NCBI GenBank assembly: GCA_023426365.1 | Contig: JAFAAW010000105.1 | Coordinates: 1 to 21,547, forward strand | Source: Pseudomonadota bacterium | Lineage (GTDB): Bacteria; Pseudomonadota; Alphaproteobacteria; Rhodospirillales; Magnetospirillaceae | DNA: 21,547 nucleotides | Reading direction: 5' to 3' | In this document: piece after piece, positions 8,612 to 16,401 of the stretch | Layout of the letters: each line of letters opens with the position of its first letter | Position numbering within the stretch: the first letter of the stretch is position 1 | Notes under the pieces: model-generated | The model's database searches: none | Told to the model about the DNA's origin: nothing | Seen by the model: only the letters and a program-made list of their open reading frames with translations | Made by a program: the position numbers and the translations under genes

Positions 8612-9777
8612 GGGGAAACCTCCTGGATCAAAGCGGCGGTGTGTTCGGCGATGACGCGGTTCTCGTCGGTGGGCACCACCAGCACCGCCACCGCGGAATC
8701 GGGGTGCGAGATGACGGTGCGGTTGTCGCCATTGGCCGCCTCGTCCATCCTGATGCCCAGCCAGCAGGCCTGGCGGCAGATGGCGGCGCGGATGACGGCG
8801 GAGCGTTCGCCGATGCCGGCGGTGAACACCAGCGCGTCCAGCCCGCCCAGCACGGCGGCCAGCGACCCCAATTCGCGCACGGCGCGGTGAACGAAGAAGT
8901 CCACCGCCTCGGCGGCCTCGGGGCTGTCGCTCGCCAGCAGGGCGCGCATGTCGTTGGAGATGCCGCCCGACAGGCCCAGCAGGCCGCAGCGCTTGTACAG
9001 GAAATCCGACATCTGCGCCGCGCCCATGCCCCTGGCCTCCATCAGGTAAAGCAGGATGCCGGGATCGATGAAACCGGGCCGGGTGCCCATGGGCAGGCCG
9101 TCCAGCCCGCTGAAGCCCATGGTGGTGGCAACGCTGTGGCCGCCCTCCAGCGCGCACATGCTGGCGCCGCTGCCCAGATGGGCGACGATCACCCGCCGCC
9201 GGGCGAGGTGCGGGGCGACGTCGCGCAGGCGGCGGGCGATGAACTCATAGGACAGGCCGTGAAAGCCGTAGCGCCGCACCCCCGCCTCGATCAGTTCGCG
9301 CGGGATGGCGAACAATTGTTCGACACGGGGCAGGGTGCGGTGGAACCACGTGTCGAAGCACGCCACCTGCGGCAGGTCGGGCCGCAGCCGCAGCAAGGCA
9401 TGGATGGGCGCCAGATTGTGCGGCAGATGCAGCGGCATCTGCGGCACCAGCGTCTCCAGCCGGGCCAGCAATTCGGGCGTGACCAGGGTGGGGGCGGGCG
9501 GCGGATCGCCGCCATGGACCACCCGGTGGCCGACCGCCGCCACCCGGCGGCCGGGATAGGCGGTGTGCAGCCACGCCGCCAGGAAGGCCACCGCCTGGTG
9601 ATGGCCGGGTTCGGGGATGACTTGGGTTTCCGGTTCGGCGCCGCTGCGGCGGGCATGGAAACGCGGCTCGGTCAGCAGGGCCTCGGCCTGACCGGCGCAG
9701 ATTTCCGCGCCGGCCTCATAAAGCGCGAATTTCACGCTGGAGGAGCCGGCATTGACCACGAGGATGAGGTCGTCCAT
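8608..9777 (-). CDS. ackA: Acetate kinase (acetate/propionate kinase family)
   Basis: The product is 389 aa, slightly shorter than typical AckA (about 400). It opens with the ASKHA phosphate-binding motif NAGSSSVK (residues 9-16). It keeps GHRVVHGG, FDTWFHRTLP, the VAHLGSGASMCAL glycine loop, TMGFSGLDGLPMGTRPG and the adenosine motif FTAGIGERS. It interconverts acyl phosphate plus ADP with carboxylate plus ATP. GGAGG lies eight bases before the start. The gene sits three bases after the MaoC-Pta fusion gene, so the pair would form an acyl-CoA to carboxylate route yielding ATP. The true acyl substrate (acetate, propionate or butyrate) cannot be fixed from the sequence. Confidence 0.95.
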   Translation of the reverse strand: MDDLILVVNAGSSSVKFALYEAGAEICAGQAEALLTEPRFHARRSGAEPETQVIPEPGHHQAVAFLAAWLHTAYPGRRVAAVGHRVVHGGDPPPAPTLVTPELLARLETLVPQMPLHLPHNLAPIHALLRLRPDLPQVACFDTWFHRTLPRVEQLFAIPRELIEAGVRRYGFHGLSYEFIARRLRDVAPHLARRRVIVAHLGSGASMCALEGGHSVATTMGFSGLDGLPMGTRPGFIDPGILLYLMEARGMGAAQMSDFLYKRCGLLGLSGGISNDMRALLASDSPEAAEAVDFFVHRAVRELGSLAAVLGGLDALVFTAGIGERSAVIRAAICRQACWLGIRMDEAANGDNRTVISHPDSAVAVLVVPTDENRVIAEHTAALIQEVSP

Positions 9778-9780
9778 GGC

Positions 9781-11187
9781 TCAGGCCTCCGCCATGCGCG
9801 GCGCGGCCTGACGCAGGGCATGGACGTACAATTGGGCGATGGCGGCCGAGGCCACGCGCGCCCGCACGCTGTCGGCGCGGCTGGTCAGGATGATGGGCAC
9901 CCGCGCGCCCAGCACCACGCCGCCGCCCTCGGCCCCGGCGAAATAGGACAATTGCTTGACCAGCATGTTGCCGGCCTCCAGGTCGGGAACGACCAGGATG
10001 TCGGCATGTCCCGCCACCGGCGAGGCGATCTTCTTGATGCGGGCCGCCTGCTCGCTGATGGCGTTGTCGAAGGCCAGCGGGCCGTCGATGATGCAGCCCT
10101 TGATCTGGCCGCGTTCGGCCATCTTGCACAGCGCCGCGGCCTCGATGGTCGAAGGCATCTTCTCGTTGATGGTCTCCACCGCCGACAGCAGCGCCACCCG
10201 GGGCTGGGACAGGCCCAGCGCGGTGACCAGATCGACGGCGTTCTGGATGATGTCGCGCTTGTCGGCCAGATTGGGCGCGATGTTGATGGCGGCATCGGTG
10301 ATGAACAGCGCGCGGTCATAGGCCGGCACATCCATGGCGAAGACGTGGCTGATGCGCCGCGCGCTGCGGATGCCGGTGGTCTTCGACACCACCGCCGACA
10401 TCAGCTCGTCGGTGTGCAGGCTGCCCTTCATCAGGACGTCGGCCTGGCCCTGGCGCGCCAGTTCCACGCATCGCGCCGCCGCCGACACCGGGTCGGGGCA
10501 ATGCTCGATGCGGCACCCCTCCAGCGTTTCCCCCTGCTTTTCGGCGGCGCGCCGGATCACCTGTTCGTCGCCCACCAGGATGGGGCGGATGATGCTTTCC
10601 CGCCCGGCCTGCAGCGGCCCCAGCAGGGCGTCGTCGTCGCACGGCCACGCCACCGCGCAGGTGACGGCCTCCAGCGGCCGGGTGCGGGCGATCAGGGTGT
10701 TGAAGCGGTCATGGCGGCGGAAGGTGACCTCGACCGGTTCCGGCACCTCAAGGGCCAGGGGCTGGGGCGGGGCGGTGACCACCGCGCTGCCCTCCAGGAT
10801 CACCTGGTCGTGGTCGTCCAGGCAGCGGCATTCCAGCACCAATGTGCGGTCCGCCTCGCGCTTTTCGCGCACCGCGACCGAGGCGCGCACGGTGTCGCCG
10901 GGATGGACCGGCTTGTGGAAGCGCAGGTCCTGCTCCACATAGCGGCTGCCCGGTCCCGGCAGCCGGGTGCCGATCAGGGTGGACAGCAGCGCAGCCCCCC
11001 ACTGGCTATGGCCCGCGATGCGGTCGAAGCCGCATTGCCGCGCCGCCGCCTCGTCCAGGTGCCACGGGTTCACGTCGCCCGACATGACGGCGAACAATTC
11101 GATGTCGGCCATGGTCAGGGTGCGGGCCAGCGTGGCGCTCTCACCCAGCGATATCTGCTCGAACGTCCGGCCGTGCATGGTCGCCAT
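9781..11187 (-). CDS. Bifunctional MaoC-like enoyl-CoA hydratase / phosphate acyltransferase
   Basis: The product is 468 aa. Residues about 12-145 are a MaoC hot-dog domain with the (R)-hydratase motif SGDVNPWH, carrying the catalytic Asp38 and His43. Residues about 165-460 are a Pta/Ptb phosphotransacylase domain (ADVLMKGSLHTDELM and GPLAFDNAISEQAA are characteristic). This is a known fusion family. The domains suggest hydration or binding of an enoyl- or hydroxyacyl-CoA and phosphorolysis of acyl-CoA to acyl phosphate, which the following acetate kinase would use. ATG codons exist at 11187 and 11178; the first is chosen with a GGGGGT sequence five bases upstream. First gene of a minus-strand operon, divergent from the DUF3141 gene. 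Confidence 0.92.
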   Translation of the reverse strand: MATMHGRTFEQISLGESATLARTLTMADIELFAVMSGDVNPWHLDEAAARQCGFDRIAGHSQWGAALLSTLIGTRLPGPGSRYVEQDLRFHKPVHPGDTVRASVAVREKREADRTLVLECRCLDDHDQVILEGSAVVTAPPQPLALEVPEPVEVTFRRHDRFNTLIARTRPLEAVTCAVAWPCDDDALLGPLQAGRESIIRPILVGDEQVIRRAAEKQGETLEGCRIEHCPDPVSAAARCVELARQGQADVLMKGSLHTDELMSAVVSKTTGIRSARRISHVFAMDVPAYDRALFITDAAINIAPNLADKRDIIQNAVDLVTALGLSQPRVALLSAVETINEKMPSTIEAAALCKMAERGQIKGCIIDGPLAFDNAISEQAARIKKIASPVAGHADILVVPDLEAGNMLVKQLSYFAGAEGGGVVLGARVPIILTSRADSVRARVASAAIAQLYVHALRQAAPRMAEA

Positions 11188-11431
11188 GGTAACCCCCGGT
11201 AGAAGGGTGAATCTTGCCAGCCCAAGTGGGATGCCGCCGCGCGCCGTGAAATACGGCCACCACTTGCGCGTCGCCGGGCCGATCGATTTTGCCGTCCAAA
11301 GCGGTCGGTCCGCGGGCGATCATGGGCGCTGCACCCGCGAAAACGGCAGGCAATCCACTTTCTGGGGATAGCCGCTCCTTCGGTCCCTCCCACCTGCTGT
11401 GGTCAGCGAGACAGCGCCAGGGGAGAGGGCC

Positions 11432-13612
11432 ATGGGCAGATCCATGCTTGAGCATGCCACCGCGTGGGAGGAATACCTGATCGACACCGCGCAGCGCACC
11501 GTGTTGACCTGGGATGTCATGCGCCGGCGGGGCAATTCCTATATCGAGCATACCGTGAAGGGGCGCCCGCCCGTCCTGGTGTTCGACTACGAGGTGGTGG
11601 TGGACGGCCGCACGCTGGAGCGGCCGGTCAATTACCTGCTGCTGCGCATCCGCCCCGATGCCGCCCATCCCGCCGACCCCGCCAAGCGGCCCATCGTGGT
11701 GGTGGACCCGCGCGCCGGCCACGGGCCGGGGATCGGCGGGTTCAAGGCCGACAGCCAGATCGGCCTGGCGCTCCGGAACGGCTATCCGTGCTACTTCGTC
11801 AGCTTCACCCCTCGCCCGGTCGAGGGCCAGACCATCGAGGACGTCGCCCACGCCGAGGCGTTCTTTCTTGCCAAGGTCGCCGAACGGCATCCCGAGGCCG
11901 AGGACCGCCCGGTGGTGATCGGCAATTGCCAGGCCGGCTGGGCGGTGGCTATTCTGAGCGCGGCGGCGCCCGAGCTGATGAGCGTGGTCATCCTCAACGG
12001 CGCGCCGCTGTCCTATTGGGCGGGCCAGGTGGGCAAGAACCCCATGCGCTATCTGGGCGGCCTGCTGGGCGGCGCCTGGCTGGCCGAGCTGTCGGGCGAC
12101 CTGGGCGGCGGTCTGTTCGACGGCGCCAGCCTGGTCAGCAATTTCGAGCAGCTCGATCCCGCCAACACCTATGTGAAGAAGCCCTACAACCTCTATAGCA
12201 ACGTCGACGATGAAGCCGAGCGCTTCCTGACCTTCGAGCGCTGGTGGGGTGGCCACTTCCTGCTGACCACCGAGGAAATCGCCTTCATCACCGAGGAGCT
12301 GTTCGTCGGCAACAAGCTGGTGATGGGCGCTCTCCAGGGTTCGGACGGCCGCAAGGTGGATTTGCGCAACATCCGCGCGCCGATCATCGTGTTCGCCTCG
12401 AAGGGCGACAACATCACCCCGCCGCAGCAGGCGCTCAACTGGATCCTCGACACCTATGCCAGCGCCGACGACATCCGCGCGGCGGGCCAGGTGATCATCT
12501 ACATGCTGCACGAGAGCATTGGGCATCTGGGCATCTTCGTGTCGTCCGGGGTGGCCCGGCGCGAGCACCGCGCCATGATCGACAACCTGGACGTCGTCTC
12601 GACCCTGCCGCCCGGGCTGTACGAGATGGTGCTGGACAAGGCCGGCGCCGATGCCGGCTCGAAGGTGGCCTTCGCCAAGCGCGAATTGTCCGATATCCTG
12701 GATCTGGACGACAGCCGGCGCGACGAGCTGTTCTTCTATCCGGTGTCGCGCGTCAGCGCGTACAACAAGAGCACCTATGAACAGTTCCTGTCCCCGTGGC
12801 TGCGCATGCTGTCCACGCCGCTGGGCAGCGAACTGGTGCGCCGCGCCAATCCCGACCGGCTGGACCGCTGGCTGTGGTCCGAGATCAACCCGCTGATGAT
12901 CGCGGTGGGCGACCTCGCCGGCAAGGTGCGCGCCGAACGTCGCCGGGCCGCCCCCGACAATCCGTTCCGGCGCGCCGAACGGCAGGCGGCGGAGTGGATG
13001 GCCGATTGGCTCGACCATTGCCGCGACGTGCGCGACACCGCCGTCGAGACCATGTTTTACGCCATGTACAACCCCCTGCGGCTGGCCCTGGCCGGCGAGG
13101 AGGCCGACCTGCTGGAACGTCGCCGCCAGCGGCTGGACGGGCGCAGCCGGCAGGCGCGGGCCGAGTTGGAGCAACGGGTGCGCGCCGATCTGGACGCGGG
13201 CGGTGTGCCCGAGGCGGTGCTGCGGGTGCTGCTGTGGCTGGCGCGGCGCCGTCCGGTGGTGGACCCCCAGCGCTTCCGGCTGGCCGAGGCGGCGCTGGCC
13301 GAGTCGCCCATGTTCCGCGGCTATGACGGCCAGCGCATGCGCGACGCCCTGCGCCGCCAGTTCTTCCTGCTGATGGTGGACGAGGAGGCGGCCATGGCGG
13401 CGCTGCCCGACCTAGTCGCCGACCAGGACCAGCGCAAGGCGGTGATCGAGCTTGTGGATTCGGTGGTGTCCGGCTTCGGCGACATCTCCGCCGAACAGCA
13501 CGACGATCTTGACCGGGTGCATCACATGCTGGCCGCCCCGGTGCCTGAGGCCCGCCCCGGCGGCGTGCGCCGGCGCAGGACACGGCACGACACCCAACGA
13601 CCGTTGCATTGA
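11432..13612 (+). CDS. DUF3141 alpha/beta-hydrolase (PHA synthase-like fold)
   Basis: The product is 726 aa. The start at 11432 follows GGAG (11422-11425); an in-frame GTG at 11399 would add 11 residues and lacks a better site. Residues about 40-380 form an alpha/beta-hydrolase core. The nucleophile motif is GNCQAG with Cys166, where PHA synthases also carry Cys rather than Ser. Probable partners are Asp326 (KGDNIT) and His365 (SIGHLGIF). The C-terminal half is helical, charged and without a recognised catalytic motif. The family is uncharacterised, but related proteins are often annotated as poly(3-hydroxyalkanoate) synthetase-like. Divergence from the hydratase/phosphotransacylase operon fits short-chain hydroxyacyl-CoA metabolism; the reaction is not known. 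Confidence 0.88.
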   Translation: MGRSMLEHATAWEEYLIDTAQRTVLTWDVMRRRGNSYIEHTVKGRPPVLVFDYEVVVDGRTLERPVNYLLLRIRPDAAHPADPAKRPIVVVDPRAGHGPGIGGFKADSQIGLALRNGYPCYFVSFTPRPVEGQTIEDVAHAEAFFLAKVAERHPEAEDRPVVIGNCQAGWAVAILSAAAPELMSVVILNGAPLSYWAGQVGKNPMRYLGGLLGGAWLAELSGDLGGGLFDGASLVSNFEQLDPANTYVKKPYNLYSNVDDEAERFLTFERWWGGHFLLTTEEIAFITEELFVGNKLVMGALQGSDGRKVDLRNIRAPIIVFASKGDNITPPQQALNWILDTYASADDIRAAGQVIIYMLHESIGHLGIFVSSGVARREHRAMIDNLDVVSTLPPGLYEMVLDKAGADAGSKVAFAKRELSDILDLDDSRRDELFFYPVSRVSAYNKSTYEQFLSPWLRMLSTPLGSELVRRANPDRLDRWLWSEINPLMIAVGDLAGKVRAERRRAAPDNPFRRAERQAAEWMADWLDHCRDVRDTAVETMFYAMYNPLRLALAGEEADLLERRRQRLDGRSRQARAELEQRVRADLDAGGVPEAVLRVLLWLARRRPVVDPQRFRLAEAALAESPMFRGYDGQRMRDALRRQFFLLMVDEEAAMAALPDLVADQDQRKAVIELVDSVVSGFGDISAEQHDDLDRVHHMLAAPVPEARPGGVRRRRTRHDTQRPLH

Positions 13613-13632
13613 CGTTGAGGAAGGAGGCGCAC

Positions 13633-14112
13633 ATGGCGCACACACATCCGCAATCCGCGGCAGGGGCCGACAATCCCATGTCGGCCCTGCTGTCGGCCGA
13701 AGACCTGCAGCGTCTCGTGGCCCGTCACGAGACCGAGCAGATGGAACACGAACGCCACGCCCGCGATTCCCGGGCGGCGGCGAAAAAGGCGCGTGCCGAT
13801 CTGCTGCGCGAGCGGCGCGAGCTGACCCCCGACATGGTCCAGCGCGCGCTCCAGCGATGGCAGACGGCGGCGACCCAGGGGGTGACCGAGATCGAATTGC
13901 TGCGTTTTCCCTCGGAACTGTGTTCGGACGACGGCCGCGCCATCAACAACAGCGAACCGGACTGGCCACGCACGCTGGTCGGTGTTCCCGCCCAATTGTA
14001 CGAGATCTGGGACCAGAACCTGCGCGCGCGCGGCTTCAAGCTGAAAGCCTATGTGGTGGACTTCCCCGACGGCAAGCCCGGCGATATCGGCATGTTCCTG
14101 AGCTGGGTCTGA
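13633..14112 (+). CDS. Conserved hypothetical protein downstream of DUF3141
   Basis: The product is 159 aa. The start at 13633 has a strong AAGGAGG (13621-13627), only 20 bp after the DUF3141 stop, so the two genes are probably cotranscribed. There is no signal peptide or membrane segment. Residues 30-75 are a highly charged helix (RHETEQMEHERHARDSRAAA) that may form a coiled coil. The C-terminal third is a compact alpha/beta segment (LYEIWDQNLRARGFKLKAYVVDFP). I do not recognise a functional family. It is the last core gene before the integrated element. Confidence 0.8.
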   Translation: MAHTHPQSAAGADNPMSALLSAEDLQRLVARHETEQMEHERHARDSRAAAKKARADLLRERRELTPDMVQRALQRWQTAATQGVTEIELLRFPSELCSDDGRAINNSEPDWPRTLVGVPAQLYEIWDQNLRARGFKLKAYVVDFPDGKPGDIGMFLSWV

Positions 14113-14140
14113 GGCCGGGGGCGTCCGGTACCTGCGAACG

Positions 14141-14168
14141 ACAAAGGCCGCCCGAAGGCGGCCCTTGT
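14141..14168. terminator. Hairpin terminator after the DUF3141 operon
   Basis: The stem ACAAAGGCCGCC / GGCGGCCCTTGT has a CGAA tetraloop-like loop and a single A-C mismatch (14145/14164). It lies 28 bp after the hypothetical gene and 11 bp before the left att repeat. The A-rich left and T-rich right flanks fit an intrinsic terminator. Confidence 0.72.
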
Positions 14169-14179
14169 CATTGAAGCGC

Positions 14180-14198
14180 AGTGGCGTCCCCTACGGGA
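14180..14198 (+). repeat. Left att core (displaced tRNA-Glu 3' end)
   Basis: AGTGGCGTCCCCTACGGGA is identical to 21424-21442. It corresponds to the complement of the last part of the T-arm, the 3' acceptor strand, the discriminator and the encoded CCA of tRNA-Glu, plus two bases. Beyond its right end the sequence departs from the tRNA. Confidence 0.9.
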
Positions 14199-14523
14199 GG
14201 GGCGCAGCGCCGGGTGGATGCGAGGTTTTCTGTGGCTTTCGCGACGGCGGCTAACGGCAATGTAGCCCAAAATGTAGCCTACGCCAAGGGCGGCATACGG
14301 CGATGGAGGGGAGGAGCGGGGAACTGGTGGGCTGACACACCCCCACCTTCGCAACCCATCTCTCCTCGGGCCTTGCTTCTTAATTCGGCCCAATGTGGAA
14401 CCGGGGACTGATAGGGGAGCACGCCCCTATCTCGGCGACCGTCATTCCACCCGCTTCGCTTCTTCGTTCAGCTTGCACCCACCACTTCGATGTAGCAGAG
14501 TCCAGTTGATCCTCTTTCGTCTG
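14199..14523. other. Noncoding left end of the element
   Basis: I see no credible gene here; short open frames lack ribosome sites and run across the att core. The stretch holds the arm repeats and a perfect 8-bp hairpin, GATAGGGG / CCCCTATC (14410-14431, loop AGCACG). It also holds the first arm (14492-14499, GTAGCAGA) of an 8-bp inverted repeat whose second arm, TCTGCTAC (14520-14527), covers the stop codon of the wHTH gene. Either hairpin could terminate the minus-strand wHTH transcript, though neither has a T-tract. Confidence 0.5.
14259..14283 (+). promoter_or_regulatory. Left pair of integrase arm-type repeats
   Basis: Two tandem 12-bp units start at 14260 (ATGTAGCCCAAA) and 14272 (ATGTAGCCTACG). 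The second unit with its preceding A is identical over 13 bp to 21338-21350. The pair begins exactly 61 bp inside the left att core, mirroring the right end. Tyrosine integrases with an N-terminal arm-binding domain use such repeats; binding itself is inferred. Confidence 0.65.
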
Positions 14524-15003
14524 CTACGACGAATTCTGCTTCACTCGGCTGCGCGGCCTGTCGGCAAGGTTCATTGCCGCCAGAGCTGCCAGTTGGTGAA
14601 CCAATCCCCTCAAATCGAACCGGCGGACCGTCAGGTTGTCCTTGCTCTTCTCGGGCGGCAGCCGGACCAACAGTTGCCGCTCCTGAAGCTTCGCCAGCCG
14701 ACGCTCTACGGTCCGCGTGGTTACGCCGATCCGCTTCGCGATCACCGACGGTCGCGGATGAGGCAGCTCATCCGTCCGCCACCAGTGCATCACAAGGTTC
14801 AGGATGATCGCCAAATCGACCGGATCGAGTTCCAGCACTTGCTGCGCTCGCAGCAGGACATCTGGGATGACCGTGAACCCCGCATCCAATGCGCCTCCCC
14901 ACTTCGCGTAGGCCGACCAAGACCCGTCGTCGGAGGTCGCCCTTTCGAGCAAGGCATCGCCTCGACGGGCGGCAGAGGGGTTGGGCGCACTGGCGTTACT
15001 CAT
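14524..15003 (-). CDS. Winged helix-turn-helix DNA-binding protein
   Basis: The product is 159 aa. The ATG at 15003 is chosen over an upstream TTG at 15042; AAAGGTGG (15011-15018) precedes it. Residues about 84-118 form a clear wHTH: RPSVIAKRIGVTTRTVERRLAKLQERQLLVRL, with the recognition helix at about 94-106. The N-terminal part (AYAKWGGALDAGFTVIPDVLLRAQQVL) resembles the lead-in of helix-turn-helix proteins found on mobile elements. The C-terminal tail is basic. It is divergently transcribed from the DUF488 pair across a 188-bp gap containing a dyad, so a regulator of that pair is likely. A replication-initiator or excision-control role is the alternative. Confidence 0.82.
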   Translation of the reverse strand: MSNASAPNPSAARRGDALLERATSDDGSWSAYAKWGGALDAGFTVIPDVLLRAQQVLELDPVDLAIILNLVMHWWRTDELPHPRPSVIAKRIGVTTRTVERRLAKLQERQLLVRLPPEKSKDNLTVRRFDLRGLVHQLAALAAMNLADRPRSRVKQNSS

Positions 15004-15068
15004 GATGGAGCCACCTTTATCAAAATGAGGTGAGCCCGTCAATCCTAACCATATTCACATTTGACAGA

Positions 15069-15086
15069 TGCGACCATAGCGTCGCA
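15069..15086. promoter_or_regulatory. Dyad operator candidate in the wHTH / DUF488 divergent region
   Basis: TGCGAC-catagc-GTCGCA is a perfect 6-bp dyad with a 6-bp centre. It lies two bases after a consensus -35 hexamer TTGACA (15061-15066) reading toward the DUF488 gene, although the matching -10 is poor. A dimeric wHTH protein bound here could block the rightward promoter. Its own promoter may use TTGACG on the minus strand (15035-15040). Confidence 0.4.
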
Positions 15087-15191
15087 AAAAGTGCGCGCTC
15101 GGGGCAGCTGCCGTTCGCGATCGAGCAGCACTTTCCTTTGACGCCCTCTGCCCAATTTGTTCTTCTCGCCGCCGCAACGGAGGTGGGGCGA

Positions 15192-15668
15192 GTGACCACT
15201 GTTAGGACCATTGGATACGAGGGGGCAGCGCTGCCCGACTTCATCGCCACGTTGAAGGCGGCGAAGGTGAACCTCATTGTGGACATCCGCCAACTGCCAG
15301 TGTCGCGACGAAAGGGTTTCTCGAAGTCCGCGCTATCGGAAGCTCTGCGGGCGAGTGGGATCGAATACGCGCACCTTCCTGCGCTCGGTGACCCCAAAGA
15401 AGGGCGCGATGCGGCCCGTGACGGGCGGTTTGACGACTTCGTTAGGGTGTTCTCAGCTCATCTCGCGACAGATGAGGGGCAACGCGGGCTGTCCCATTTA
15501 GCGCAATTGGTGTCCGTCGAGGGCGCGTGCCTGTTGTGCTATGAGCGTGACCCCCTTCAGTGCCATCGCTCTTTGGTAGTTAAAGCCTTGTCTGCTATTC
15601 TCCCGATACAGGTGCAGCACCTCGGGGTGAGGGATGGTATTGCAGACGTCGGAAAGGCAGGGGCGTGA
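15192..15668 (+). CDS. DUF488 family protein
   Basis: The product is 158 aa. The GTG at 15192 is chosen because GGAGG (15179-15183) lies eight bases upstream and the protein then begins with the family's usual start, VRTIGYEG. Diagnostic DUF488 features follow: D31-I-R33 after a strand, RRKGFSKSAL, the YAHLPALGDPKEGR segment, and the near C-terminal LCYERDPLQCHR with C116, E118, C124, H125 and R126. The conserved Cys/His/Arg cluster looks catalytic or metal-binding; the biochemical role of the family is not established. The end overlaps the next gene by 35 bases, so the two are translated together. Base composition is lower in GC than the core chromosome, consistent with transfer. Confidence 0.87.
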   Translation: MTTVRTIGYEGAALPDFIATLKAAKVNLIVDIRQLPVSRRKGFSKSALSEALRASGIEYAHLPALGDPKEGRDAARDGRFDDFVRVFSAHLATDEGQRGLSHLAQLVSVEGACLLCYERDPLQCHRSLVVKALSAILPIQVQHLGVRDGIADVGKAGA

Positions 15669-16401
15669 GCGCGCTCTAGTTCTCGTCAAGGCGCTCCCCC
15701 ATGACAGCAAGATCGGTGAGACAGTGTGCTGCGCGGGGGTGACCGAAGACCTCCAATGGCGACGGCAGTTCCCAATCCGCTTTCGGCACCTCAAGGACAA
15801 GAAGTTCGGTCGGTGGCAGTGGATCGAGTATGACTGGCGCAAGCCCACTGACGACCTGCGCTTTGAAAGCCGCAGGGTTCAGGAAGACTCCATTAGGCCC
15901 GGAAGCGTAATGCCCCAAAAGGAGCGTGCCCGGTTCCTGAGCCCGTTGGTCGTCGGGAGTGTGAAGGAGGCCGCCGAGCGGGGGCGCTCGCTCGCACTGA
16001 TCCGCCCTCGTGATGTCAGGTTCTCCTGCATCAAGAAGACGATTGCGCAAGTGGAGGCGGAACGCGCGAGTTTCGCGCACGCCGCCTCTCAAAAGAGCTT
16101 CTTTGACGATGAACTCAAGGCGCTGGAGCCGTGCCCTTATGAGTTCAAGTTCAAGTATCGCACTGACGATGGCCCCCACGACAGCACATGTGCTGATTGG
16201 GAGACTGCCGCCATGTACTGGAAGTTCGAGCGCCTCTACGGGGAGGTTGAAGCCGTAAGGCGGATCGGAGCGGTATTCGGGGAGGAGTACCCGGCGAAGG
16301 GCGTTGCGTTCGCTATGGGCACGCATTCCCGGTACCCCACGACCTGGCTGCTGATTGGCGTTATCCGCTTGGACGTGGAGGAGCAGCTATCGCTGCTCTG
16401 A
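15634..16401 (+). CDS. Uncharacterised DUF488-partner protein
   Basis: The product is 255 aa. The ATG at 15634 lies inside the DUF488 gene with GGTGAGGG just upstream, suggesting coupling. The N-terminus is KALPHDSKIGETVCCAGVTE followed by WRRQFPIRFRHL and a F-G-R-W-Q-W-I-E stretch, a pattern I associate with hypothetical proteins paired with DUF488. Later blocks are RPRDVRFSCIKKT, CPYEFKFKYRTDDG (Cys167), CADWE (Cys186) and GTHSRYPTTWLLIGV (His231). There is no membrane segment or signal. Spaced Cys and His residues could bind metal. No function is known to me. Context at an element end suggests cargo with a host-benefit or defence role, which is inference only. Confidence 0.82.
   Translation: MVLQTSERQGRERALVLVKALPHDSKIGETVCCAGVTEDLQWRRQFPIRFRHLKDKKFGRWQWIEYDWRKPTDDLRFESRRVQEDSIRPGSVMPQKERARFLSPLVVGSVKEAAERGRSLALIRPRDVRFSCIKKTIAQVEAERASFAHAASQKSFFDDELKALEPCPYEFKFKYRTDDGPHDSTCADWETAAMYWKFERLYGEVEAVRRIGAVFGEEYPAKGVAFAMGTHSRYPTTWLLIGVIRLDVEEQLSLL

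Noticed and set aside
11141..13174. 677-codon antisense open frame opposite DUF3141
   Set aside because: His/Gln/Gly-rich shadow of a recognisable hydrolase gene; no ribosome site.
14141..14168. Hairpin near the left att considered as an attachment-arm site
   Set aside because: It lies outside the element on the core side and fits a terminator of the DUF3141 operon.
15030..15191. Upstream extension of the DUF488 frame from an ATG-like start at 15030
   Set aside because: It would add 54 non-family residues, and the GTG at 15192 has an excellent ribosome site and the family's usual N-terminus.
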